This document shows positions 1-10,900 of a stretch of 64,000 nt of DNA, piece after piece. The stretch comes from Tachypleus tridentatus (lineage: Eukaryota > Arthropoda > Merostomata > Xiphosura > Limulidae): NCBI RefSeq assembly GCF_004210375.1, contig NC_134837.1:155537310-155601309 (forward strand), read 5' to 3'. How positions within the stretch are numbered: the first letter of the stretch is position 1; each line of letters begins with the position of its first letter. Position numbers and translations under genes: made by a program. The notes under the pieces are model-generated. The model did not search any database. It had not been told where the DNA came from and saw only the letters and a list, made by a program, of their open reading frames with translations.

Positions 1-621
1 ATGTACTATTGTAATACCAGTTACCCAATGTACTATTGTAATACCAGTCACCCAATGTACTATTGTAATACCAGTTACCCAATGTACTATTGTAATACCA
101 GTTACCCAATGTACTATTGTAATACCAGTTACCCAATGTACTATTGTAATACCAGTCACCCAATGTACTATTGTAATACCAGTTACCCAATGTACTATTG
201 TAATACCAGTTACCCAATGTACTATTGTAATACCAGTCACCCAATGTACTATTGTAATACCAGTCACCCAATGTACTATTGTAATACCAGTCACCCAATG
301 TACTATTGTAATACCAGTTACCCAATGTAATATTGTAATACCAGTTACCCAATGTACTATTGTAATACCAGTTACCCAATGTAATATTGTAATACCAGTT
401 ACCCAATGTACTATTGTAATACCAGTCACCCAATGTACTATTGTAATACCAGTTACCCAATGTACTATTGTAATACCAGTTACCCAATGTACTACTGTAA
501 TACCAGTTACCCAATGTACTATTGTAATACCAGTTACCCAATGTACTAGTGTAATACCAGTTACCCAATGTACTATTGTAATACCAGTTACCCAATGTAC
601 TAGTGTAATACCAGTTACCCA
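1..621. repeat. 27-bp tandem repeat (minisatellite), 23 units, open at left edge
   Basis: Twenty-three head-to-tail units of exactly 27 bp fill this stretch and a decaying partial unit follows to about 640. Units differ only at a few sites: a C/T at one position (CAC or TAC codon), and tactat, taatat, tactac or tactag in the unit start. Because 27 is divisible by three, one frame stays open for 110 codons as a 9-residue repeat (MYYCNTSYP/MYYCNTSHP) until a unit carries TAA. No start context, splice site or non-repeat coding sequence adjoins it, so I read it as a satellite rather than a gene. The array probably continues left of the window. Confidence 0.95.
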
Positions 622-1039
622 ATGTAATATAATGTAAAGTTTGACAGATTATATTACAATTGTTGCTGTTTGCCGCTTAGCTCAAGTTACTTTTAATATA
701 AATGTATATCTACTGATGTCTGTAACTATAGGCATACTTATCAAAGTTACTTCATCTCTTTCTTTTAGTATTATGATTTGGAAAGAACCAAGACTTAATA
801 TATTTCAAGGTAAAATGAGAGAAATAAACCTGAATTATGTAAAATATCTACAAACTGGATACTTTAATGTAAAATCCATGGAACATCCAGAAGAAACTAC
901 AAAAGACGAAAGAACAAAAAAATGATGATGTGAGTGTTAACAAAATATTTAATTCAAGGTGCTATTAAGTAATATTTATATTTGAAAATTATGAAATGAA
1001 CACAAAAATGTAGTTTTACTTTTGTTTTTTTCTGTAAAC
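622..1039. other. intergenic, nothing recognised
   Basis: AT-rich sequence after the satellite. A 94-codon open frame at 641-925 has no recognisable domain and biased AT-driven codons, so I do not call it. Confidence 0.5.
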
Positions 1040-1137
1040 CATAAAGTTATTACATAACTGGATATCTGTGCTGTTCCCACCAGTAGTAACGAAACTCAAT
1101 TTCAACGCTCTAAGCCTTCAGATTTACCACTGGTGAT
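1040..1137 (-). repeat. SINE family 2 copy, degenerate
   Basis: On the minus strand this matches the second tRNA-derived family of the window: a tRNA-like head beginning near an accepted 'cagtgg' word, a 'gtctgcgga'-like part, then 'ctgtgctg' and 'gatagcc' words. Here it is diverged, but it keeps the reversed order 'atctgtgctgttcccacc' followed by the B-box side. Confidence 0.55.
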
Positions 1138-1919
1138 GAAAACTTAGTTTGAAAGCAAAAATTATTATTTTCTGTTAAAACGGATTTTGTATTATTTTGG
1201 ATTTACCGAATGATGTTGATTGTTTTTGAATATTCTTGCAACTCTGTATAACAGATTGTCTAGCGTGGATTGGTGGTTGGTGCACTACAGTCGCTAGATC
1301 GAATCCTGCCACCATTTGCTTTTATAAATTTAATGTAATCTAAATTACATAGCTTAAAAGTAGGCACATTTATACAAGTTACATGCTAAATGCCCTGAAG
1401 AAAGCCTGCTATATACCAGTAAACAGTTTATTGAATGTATTTTTAAAATTGTAAACTTCTCAAAGAACTATATTTTCATGTGTTTCTTTTCTTGGATCGT
1501 AATGTAAAACGTTAAAGATTATTTTTTGAAAAATATTTTATAAATATTTGGCGCCATTCTGAATATCTTATAGTTAGAGTGCAGAAGAAATTGATTGTGT
1601 GAATACAATAGGAATTGTGAAACCATGAAAATATTTACTAAGACTTACAGAAAACAAAAAGTGAGTAAAAATGTGAAATTATATAATAAATGAATTGCAT
1701 TTGTGTCATTATATCATATTGTATTAGTTAGTTGAAAAGCAGTATTTGTATTTTTTCTGTTAAAATTTCTCAGTAGAACTAGTTCCTGAAGAGCGAACAT
1801 TGAAGTTACGAAACCCAAAGAAGAAATTAATAATAAAAAAAGCAAATAAAAGTTAGAAATTCCAATATTTTCTTATTCGTATACATAAGAAAATCTTTTT
1901 CTTTTTATGTTTTGAATAT
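1138..1919. other. intergenic, nothing recognised
   Basis: No coding signal. A B-box-like word (gatcgaatcctgcc) near 1295 may be a worn SINE head but lacks a clear cloverleaf. Confidence 0.4.
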
Positions 1920-2036
1920 GTATCCCAGTGGAACGACGGCAAGTATGAGGAATTACATCAGAAACCTGGTTTCGATACCAGTAAGAGACAGAGCACAGAT
2001 AGTCTATTGTGTAGCTTTGGCTTAAAGAAACGAACA
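1920..2036 (+). repeat. SINE family 2 copy
   Basis: Plus-strand copy: starts 'cccagtgg', contains the B-box-like word 'ggtttcgatacc', then 'gagcacagatag' and ends 'agctttggctta' before an A-rich tail. It has the same order of words as the copy at 40224-40342, which has a target-site duplication. Confidence 0.75.
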
Positions 2037-2703
2037 AAGTTTTGGTTAAATATACATATTTTTTGTTTCACTAGAATAACACTAAACCAAAAGCCTACAA
2101 CCATCCTAAAATTGTGAAACATGTCTTTACATGTTCCAACGAAAAAGATAAAATATATCTTTAAAAGTTTCAGTGAGAATCATTCTAAAACATTTGTATT
2201 ATCTGTAGACCAGAGGAAGAACCTCCTCCTCTCTCCCCTTTCTCCAACTTACCTCAATTGCGGATCTAAAATACACTATTTTCCAATAGAAGATGTACGT
2301 ATCAACAATATTCACGTCCTTCTAATGATTATACGGCACAACAAAGGTTTTGCTTCTTAAACACTGTTGGGTGTTCCTTATAGATTTTGGCTGCTGATCA
2401 CGAAAATCACATCCAAATTTGCCCATCACCTGCCGTTTCATCTAAATCTTCAGTTTTGTCATGTTTTTTTCTTATATTTGTGTCCAAAATATTTCGTTTC
2501 TGTCAGAGACCTACGAACAATGTTTTGTGCAGTCTAGGCATGTCCAGGCATGACATCAGGCCTGGTTGGAAGCTGTTCGATGGAAGTATGCAGCCCGGGC
2601 ATGCCTAAGCAAGTCGGTTCGAGACTGCAGGAATGGCGTTTGCTGTCACCAGGTACGAAAATTTCTGTTTTTCGAAGCCGCCAAGATGATATAACCAAAT
2701 TCT

Positions 2704-3668
2704 TTGCACAAGTTGACAGTCTCTGTTGACATCGAAGGATTGTTCTCTGCTTTGGGTTGTGAACATGACCCGCAAGAGTGGCGTCTCTTTATTGATTCAT
2801 CAATGTTAAACCTCAAAACTGCTCTGTTACACAATTACAACGTTCGTCCTTCAATACATGTTGGCTATGCAGCACACATGAAAGAAACCTACGAGAACAT
2901 GGAAATGTTGCTGAAGCACATCCAGTACAGCAAGTACAACTGGAATATCTGTGGAGATCTGAAAGTCGTTGCTCTGTTACTGGGACTGCAGCTCGGCTAT
3001 GCAAAGTACTGTTGTTTCATCTGTGAATGGGACAGTCGTGCCAAAGAGACATTCTAGACAGAGCTGGCCACTCCATAAAAAGTTAGTTTCAGGACAGAAA
3101 AATGTGGTGCATGAACCGCTTGTCAACCCAGCAAAGATTTTTTGCCTCCTCTTCACATAAAACTGGAACTTTCGTGAAAGTAATGAACAAAGATGTCAAA
3201 GGTTTTCGTTATTTAAGACAAATGTTCCCAAGAATAACTGAAGCAAAAATCAAAGAGGGCATTTTTGTTGACCCTCAGATCAGACATGTTATGAGTGACA
3301 ATCGGTTCGAAGATCTGTTAGTTGGGCTGGAAAAGATTGCCTGGAAAGCCTTCAAAGATGTTGTTGACAATTACAGAGCCCAACATTACATTCAGCTGGT
3401 AGACATACTTCTCAAAGCATACAAAACAATGAAGTGCAACATGTCACTCAAGATTCATTTCCTCCACTCACACTTGGACTTCTTCCCCGCAAATCACGGT
3501 GCTGTCAGTGACGAACACGGTGAAAGGTTTCACCAGGACATTGCTACAATGGAAAAACGATTTCAGGGTAACTGGAATCCGTCAATGCTTGCTGACTACT
3601 GTTGGACACTGCAACATGATACACCGGACATTGAATACAAACGAAAATTAGGAGCAAAACACCTTTAA
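2704..3668 (+). pseudogene. frameshifted pseudogene of a repetitive uncharacterised arthropod protein family
   Basis: The translation is clearly protein-derived but broken. Frame 1 carries residues such as WRLFIDSSMLNLKTALLHN (from 2704) to a TAG at 3055-3057. The sense then moves to another frame (QSWPLHKKLVSGQKN), briefly back for PPLHIKLEL near 3155, and finally to a third frame from about 3175 to TAA at 3666-3668 (SDEHGERFHQDI, PSMLADYCW). I recall proteins with these WRLFIDSS, PPLHIKLGL and GERFHQD blocks as many unnamed predictions in arthropods and cnidarians, often in high copy, which suggests an element-borne gene; I do not know its function. At least three frame changes and a missing N-terminus make a functional product unlikely. 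No terminal repeats were found. Confidence 0.75.
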
Positions 3669-4273
3669 TTATGTTGAACTTAATAGCTTATCAGAAACAT
3701 AAACGCAATTAAATACGTTACTGCCGTTAAACAGTTAACTGTTTATTTCTCAGAGATCCTACGTAATGAAGCAAAACCAAAACTATATTTGTGCATACCA
3801 ACTAGGTACCTGTCACAATCAGCAAAATCTTTTCAGGAAGCAAAACTTTTCAAAAAAATTGTTGTGCAGTGAATTAGTGGTCACTGTGAGTGTGAACAGA
3901 AAGTATTTGTCTTTATTGGTCACTTGTGTGGCTCGAATAACCAGAATTAAGGGTAGAGGTAGGTTATAAGGTAGGGGTCTTTTAATGCTCACTCTTTCAA
4001 AATGTTGGTCAAGTTCAAAGTAGGAATACTCTTCGGAATCTGACGAGAGACAAACAAGTTTTAGTATCTTGTAGATTTCGATATCAAGCCCTTCACTCGT
4101 TACTAACAACAAATATACTTTATACATCTTAGTACCATTTTTCATGTTTTAAATCGAACTTAAAGGTCGTTGGAACATGTGCATGATGGAAGGAAAACTG
4201 AAGTTTTTGTTGCTGTTTCAAAACGGTAGTCCGTCACTTACATTCAGTGCCCCAAACAGTTTACTTTTTCGTT
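3669..4273. other. intergenic, nothing recognised
   Basis: Short open frames on both strands (for example 3766-3969 plus and 3819-4145 minus) have no recognisable domain. Confidence 0.4.
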
Positions 4274-4384
4274 GTAAAGCTCAGAATCACGCAATGGACT
4301 ATCTGTGCTGTGCCCACCAATGGTATTGAAGCCAAATTTGTAGTGTTATAAGCTCTCAAACTTACCGCTGAGCCACTGAAGGAA
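4274..4384 (-). repeat. SINE family 2 copy, degenerate
   Basis: Reversed family 2 order: 'gtaaagctcagaatcacgca', 'ggactatctgtgctgtgccc', 'accaatggtattgaagcc', then 'taccgctgagccactg', the complement of the tRNA-like head. No target duplication seen. Confidence 0.7.
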
Positions 4385-4406
4385 CTCAATATAGTAAATA
4401 GGGTGC

Positions 4407-4446
4407 TATATATATATATATACACACACACACACATACATACATA
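4407..4446. repeat. compound microsatellite (TA)n(CA)n(TACA)n
   Basis: About 18 bp of TA dinucleotides run directly into CA dinucleotides and then TACA tetranucleotides. Confidence 0.9.
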
Positions 4447-6081
4447 ATTATTTATTTAGGAAAGGTAAGAAAAAACATCATAAGGAAGGATAGCATGAAT
4501 CTTATGCAGGATATCAAACCTTAGAATAAATACAATTAAATTTAAATTCATGAGGTAAAAGAAAAACATCGCAGCCGCAATACAAACATCCAACACCAGG
4601 GCACAAATCGTTATATGGGTCATCATGTAACGCGCTCTCGTTTTATGAGGTATAGCAGAAGTAAGACCATCCAGTTTAACTTCAATTTCGCTGGCATACC
4701 GTGATTAAAAAGAAACATTTAAGTAAATGTGGTGCTATGGTCCACAATGTTTCACACCTTTAGCACTTTTTTCGTCTATAGCCAGATGTGAGAAGGTGGT
4801 TATTGAGAATAATTTAAAAAACGAAATAAAAAAAGAATTGAAAGATGAAAAAAAGCAGTAAGTTAAATAACATAATACAATACATCAATGGGGGAAGACA
4901 GCAAATCTCCGTATCACGTTTGGACATATATACCAATATGTCAAGGTATTAACATAATTAAGGTGTAGAAAGCCATTTTAACTAGCCATTTCATTGCCAC
5001 ATTGTGATTTCTAAGGAGGTTGGGGTAAACTTCCCAGAAGCCTTTTGAAAATTTAATGCTGCGAGATTGACTTTTGAACCATTTTAACTACAAATACTGC
5101 ATACGTGCAACTTAATGTACTGTAATAAAAGAAGCAGGCTCCAATACAAGAGTTGTAGTTATACATGTTATGAAAAAGCGGACACGTCATGGCCTGACTA
5201 AACTTACCTCTTTCTACGGCTAACAACTTAAATGAACTTTCAATTTTTTTTCTACATCCAGGAAGGAGAGCAGTCTTCTGATTTACAACGCTATAATCAT
5301 GAATACGGCAGATAACCCGATGTAGTTTTGGAAACACAATAAATTTTTCCTCTTTACCCGTAATATATTTAAAATAAAAAAGATTTAATATTCGTCACTG
5401 GACACTTTTTAAACCAAAAGGTTCTGTATCAAACTGCTAGACAAACGTACTGGCCTTGTGATTACATCCTACATGAAAACGCTTTTGGAACTTAAAATTT
5501 TAAGTAATTTAAAAAGTATTCAATGGGTGACCTAATATCAACATTCGGCTCCTCAGCTTTTATAGGATTTCGTGATATTGTTAGCTCTTCTCCCCACGAC
5601 CTGAATGCAGTAATATTTTCAAACTTAGTTAATAAATTCCGTTCCAAGTATATTTACAACTAATTAACGAAACAATTGTGTTTTTAAAATAAAATAATAT
5701 AAAACACGTAGATATACTGCAAAAGTAAGCATTGTTGTGAGTTTCACTTTAATATTCTAATATTTAAATGCCTCACTCTTCTGAGCATTAACAAAGTGGG
5801 TTTTTTAAAGAGGCTTTCTGAATGCCTCCATGAAACGGAAAAACCATATTTATCTAAAACAAATCAAGTTATATATACATTGTAAGGATATCAAGTCCAT
5901 CTGTGGGACAGCAATAAGTCTACAAATTTACAGCTCTAACATCCATGGTTCGATTGCCTAATGTGACTTCGCTTTAACAAAAAAAGAAAGACGCCAAAAT
6001 TTGGAGACAAAAAATATCCAACAATATTCAACAAAATACAGTCCTTGAGCATTGTAACAATAAAACTTCAAAAGGTATTTT
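4447..6081. other. intergenic, nothing recognised
   Basis: The largest open frame here is 94 codons on the minus strand (5337-5053). It has no family I recognise and no flanking splice or repeat signal. The rest is AT-rich and unassigned. Confidence 0.4.
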
Positions 6082-6348
6082 TGACATGGTCAGGTGGTTA
6101 GGGCGCTTGACTCGCATTCTGCAAATCGCGGATTCGAATACCTCTCTTATAAAACATAGACCCTCTTTCAGCTGTGGGGGAGTAATAATATGGCAGTCAT
6201 CCACAACATTCATTCGTAAAAGAGCAGCCCAAGAGTTGGAAGTGGGTAGTGATAACTAGCTGCCTTCCATCTAGTTTTTCATTGCCAAATATTTGGCGGC
6301 TGGTGCTGATAGCTCTTGTTTTAACTTTGCGTAAAATTCAAAACAAAC
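6082..6348 (+). repeat. SINE family 1 copy
   Basis: Starts 'gacatggtcaggtggttagg' (tRNA A-box region) and continues 'cgcggattcgaatacc' (B-box). It then has the family body ('ctttcagctgtgggg', 'agcccaagagttgg', 'ctagctgccttcc') and the 3' end 'cgtaaaattcaaaacaaac'. A diverged full-length copy of about 267 bp. Confidence 0.85.
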
Positions 6349-6639
6349 GTCACTCCCCGAGCCAAAGAAAACGTTTTTTTAACAATGCAGACTAAAGTCA
6401 AACATGGCAGATAACGACAATTACACAAAAATCGACTAAAGTTAAGTGTGGCAGTGAAAGAGTTAAGGGCATGATAGCTCGGGGAAAAACTGTGGTGCCC
6501 CCTTCCCTTGTTGCCCTAAGCACTTGCTTATTTTGCTTAATGGTTAATCCAAGCCTGATCATGACTCATATCACTAGGGAAATGATGATATAGTATGGTC
6601 AAGTAAGTATTAGGTTATCAAAAAATAAATCTCCTTTTC

Positions 6640-7270
6640 GAATTGAGAAGTTTAGAAAAGTATAAATCAGTGTTGTAAAACATGCTTTAATCAAAGTAGG
6701 CATTATTTGCTTCAACACATATTTGCCAACATGTAACAATGCTGTTTATGTCCCTGTCATAGAAATCGGAGTTTATATGGTCAGTGAACTCCCTGAACAC
6801 TTCTTCTGCAGCTGCCTGGTTTTGAAAGTGTTTATTGTTCAAAAGGTTGTCAAAGTGCTTGAAAAAATGAAAATTTGCAGGGGAAAGATCTGGCAAATAA
6901 GATGGATGAGGCAGAACCTCGATTCCCAATTCATTCAATTTTTGTAGCATGATACTTGACAGGTCCAATTTTTTGGTCTTTCCAATCACACACAGGTGGT
7001 TGACAATGCTCGATTTGCTTGTGCCTAGTTTTTTGCGAGCTCACATACTGTTGTGCGAGGGTTTGTCTCAACTGCTTCCCTTAATATGTTTTCATCCACG
7101 GATGGTTTCCTTTTACAACCTTCTTGGTCTTCAAGACTTATCTCCATGTGGAAACCTTTGCAACCAATGTTGAACTGTTACTAAACAGATCTGTGGCTGA
7201 ATGCCTGGTTGATGTTCCATGTGGTTTTGATAGCTTTCCATCCAAGTTTGAAGTTATAGAGAAAAATCAG
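6640..7270 (-). pseudogene. internally deleted mariner-family transposase
   Basis: Minus-strand translation gives a mariner transposase in pieces. The N-terminal helix-turn-helix region begins near 7265 (NFKLGWKAIKTTWNINQAF) and runs through TVQHWLQRFPHGD and VDENILREAVETNPRTTV, with stops and frame changes. The second HTH (SKSSIVNHLCVIGKTKKLDL) then joins directly to the C-terminal part (LQKLNELGIEVLPHPSYLPDLSP), ending at 6687. The stretch that would carry the first two catalytic aspartates is missing; the third, in the PDLSP block, remains. Tc1/mariner enzymes cut and paste at TA. This copy cannot be active by itself. I could not fix its terminal inverted repeats; the sequence near 6612 is a candidate left end. 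Confidence 0.85.
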
Positions 7271-7659
7271 ACAAAAGTCCTTCCTGTCAAAGCCACCTTG
7301 GGTGCTGCAAAACTTACTCTTAGTAGAGTTGAAATAGCAGCCAATTACGACACCTTGTAAGTAACTTAGTCTTATTATCTATAATTTTTGCAGTTGTTGA
7401 CTTTAATGAAAGGCATTTACGAATACTCTCCTTGAATACTACCACAGTACAAACAGAAGCACACGTAGCAGTGAATTTTCTCGGAAGACAGAGCAATAAC
7501 TTGTTACAGTCATGTAATGAAATATGCCATAAGTCCACAGATTAGGTGACCATAAGAAAGAGTGCATAAAAGTTCTTAATGTTTGCAATGACTTTAGTTA
7601 AGTATGGTTAACCCTTCCACTAAAAAAATAAATGTCAAGTTCTTGAAATAATAATAAAA
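7271..7659. other. intergenic between mariner and the G6PD 3' end
   Basis: May include the 5' end of the mariner copy. No inverted terminus matching the left side was found. No coding evidence. Confidence 0.4.
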
Positions 7660-7665
7660 TTTATT
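7660..7665 (-). terminator. candidate G6PD polyadenylation signal (AATAAA)
   Basis: An AATAAA on the minus strand lies about 175 nt downstream of the G6PD stop codon, at the edge of a TTA/TAA repeat (7658-7677). The base composition makes chance matches common, so this is only a candidate. Confidence 0.35.
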
Positions 7666-7839
7666 ATTATTATTATTCACTTACACAACAGGCAAGTAAA
7701 CTTAGTTTTTCATTCTAATTATAAATGTTTCATAAATATTGCAACAAAAAAAAAGGCACTTCAGTCATATATTATTAAACTTATATTATTTGTAAATCAA
7801 ATACAGAAACAAACTAAACAAAAAATTCAAAATCACAGT

Positions 7840-7930
7840 TCACAAGCTTGCTGGCTTCACCCACTTGTAGGTCCCATAGAACTTGAACCCTTTACTCTGG
7901 TATAATTCATCAGCTTCTTTTGGTCCACGA
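7840..7930 (-). CDS. G6PD: G6PD exon 11 (residues 485-514, stop)
   Basis: Encodes [11 protein letters not shown] and the terminal [11 protein letters not shown], then TGA at 7842-7840. The aromatic GTYKW motif near the end is typical of the structural NADP site. Confidence 0.96.
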
Positions 7931-10900
7931 CTGTAACAAGTACACATTTTGAATAAGGGTATACAGCACTGGTAACAAGAATAAACCTCTACCATTTACA
8001 ATTAATAAAATAACTTTCATCATCAAATTTTTTTAAACAGCATTCAGAGATGAAGAATTTCCACAAATTCATAGCATATTTAGATCAAAAACTAACTAAA
8101 CACATTAAAACTTTATTCTACATTTCACAATTGGGGGGGGTCTTCACTGTAAGAAAACAAAGCTTAAAATGGGAACATTGTTAAAGCAAATTGTAACATA
8201 CATCCACTTTGTTATTAAATTAAGTTCAGTAAACCTTGAAATCAGTTCCATAATAGTTATTTAGTTAAAAGCTAAATGTGTGTACATCATTTGACAATAT
8301 AACTTATACAAATAATTAGAATTGCTAATTCTAAGGTCTTAATAGCATTGAAAATTAATTTGATTTCTGGGATTTAGTAAAAATTCATAATGAATTGGAG
8401 CATTATCAATTACATTTAGTTCAACTGTATTTTTTAAAAACAGCTCCAACTTATACATTTTATTTCACACATATTTTTAGCAACATATAATTCCACAAGT
8501 AGCCTATAAAGAACACTAACAGTACTCTAGTAAAAAATAATTAAATGTCACTATCAATTGAAATATATTGGCTAAAATTCACAACTGCTGAACAACTCAC
8601 GTTCCATAGGTATAGGTTACTGGTTTCACATTTTCTTTTTCAATCTTATGCAGTAGTGGAGTAAAGATTCGCCAAGCTTGTGCCAGCTCATCACTTCGAA
8701 CAAAATGGATTTGGCTTCCACAGAATACATCAAGAATAAGTCTTTCATAAGCATCAGGCATAACTAGTCCCTGTTAAAATAATGATTGTTTTTACGATAA
8801 TTAAAAGTGGAATATATTTACTGTCAGAAGCAACATTATGCAACTGAACTGATTCATCAATAAAATTATCAATTAGAGAATTCTCAAACTTAATGCTTTG
8901 CAACTTTTTCTTTCATGTTAATTTAATATTTTTATATTCAATTTATACCTTTGATATGAGGTATTGTACATTTTTAAATTATAGCTTTTTAACTTTTGAT
9001 ATTCACAATTTCAAATCAATCAAATATACTTTTCAACTCAAGAGTATCTTGCCTTGTATCGACTGCCATAGGTCAAATCCAATTCAGTTTCCTCAATATT
9101 GAAGGACATTCCTGGAGTTTTATTCATCATTTTAACATACACAGCTTCCCCTGGTTGTACTCTAATCACCAACTCATTTCTCTTGCTCTTTCCATAAAAG
9201 ATATCACCAGCAACCTCACGATACTGTATACGAACTTCAGCTTTTCTCTCATTTAAGGCTTTTGAAATATAACAAAACCGTAAATCTTATCACTCAGCTT
9301 GAATATTACAATAAAGTTAGGTTATATTTATCTATATCATAAAAATATGAAATAAAACTACTCTGAATAATTCATCATTTGGAATTATTTTCTTAAGCGT
9401 TTCTGGTCAGTGAGCACTTTTGGAGTTGGATAATGCACAACTGCATAGTAAAGTTCAAAATATGAGTAAAAATAATAATTTCAATTATTTCAAACTTATG
9501 AATATTTTGTAGCATTTACTTAATATATCTGCAAAGTAAAAATTGTTCAAACTTGCATTTCTCCACAGCTCTCAAGTCTCACCTGTAAACATTTTAAAAT
9601 ATTTCTGTACATCCCCCAAAAGCACAGGTTTATATTTGATAAGAAACCAATCCATTAAAAATATAAATATCTTAGGTTGTTTTTTTCTTATGCAAGTTTT
9701 CTTTGAACCTTATTAATACAGCTTCTTAGTTTTCATTCTTTCATAACCTCACAACAGGTGCTTGAACAATTACTAATGAAACTCAACTTTAATAAACATT
9801 ACAGGGAATGTTTGAATACCAGTTTATAACATAGTTTATAATCTATTTACATCAATGTTGAATGAATAATGTGGTGCAAGGTACATTATTAGTTTGGTGT
9901 GAAAGAAATATCACCAAGCTTCAACACAGAAAAGAATTAGAACAGTGGGAAGTTAAGAAGGCTTGGAAAGAAATCTTGTTTTTTTCTTCACTTTTAGGTT
10001 TACTTCCTGAATATTTTTAGGTCAATATATGTTTGAAAGCTACAGAAATTTTCTGTATCAAAGTGGTAGTTAAGCCTTATAAAGTTTAGACTATGCAAGG
10101 CAACAATAAAATACTTTGCAATTTAAATCCCTACTTATTGAGCATTATTATTAAGGATATCCCATCTAAGCAATGCATACAAATATAAAATAACTTATGA
10201 TATACTGAAAAGAAAAATGCACATGTTAGATATATATCTAATTAAATATAGTTGCCTAATTTAATCAATTCTGGTAAATGTATACATTATTAATTTTATT
10301 GCTTTGTACTGTTATAATATTTATGCTGAATTCATTATTTGTTTTGAATGTGTCTAAAGCTTCACATAACACATGGTGAAAAACATTGTTGATTTTATTT
10401 CAATTTACCTTTACTATTCTCAAAAGTAAATAATATACACTGCCACTTGGGGAGAGCACTGCTTAATATAACATGCTCTGAAATTATGTTGAAAACAATG
10501 TCTTTCAACAATTGTTTGGGTTATACCAACAGGTTACAACCCCACCTATTTGCAAAAAGAATAATCAGTCATGTGGTCAGCTCAAGTTGCTCTGGGTAAA
10601 TTAAGTCTTTTGCAAACTCAGGAATGTTGGATTTAGGCAGTTTGGTATATTGAATCAGCTTGAACAGTTAAATAGCCAATAAACATAATTGTCCCATATC
10701 AATAAACAGCATGTTGTTAATTAGTAATTTCACTTTGCATCCAGTCTATTATTCCATTAACATTGACTCAGTAAGAGACTTGGAATTAGCTTCAACAGAT
10801 ACATTGATTGAATCTTTGATTATGTGACAGACCTATCTGATACAGCAATACAGTTAATTCAATTACACCTGGATATGCCCCACTGTCACCATTTTAAAAC

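Noticed and set aside
1-330. 110-codon open frame at the left edge as a secreted or structural repeat protein
   Set aside because: It is only the 27-bp satellite read in its open frame; it stops when a unit mutates and no gene context is visible.
1262-1315. Possible tRNA gene with a B-box-like word
   Set aside because: No acceptor or anticodon stem can be formed; at most a worn SINE head.
5053-5337. 94-codon minus-strand open frame as a gene
   Set aside because: No recognisable domain, no splice or promoter context, and of a length expected by chance in 64 kb.
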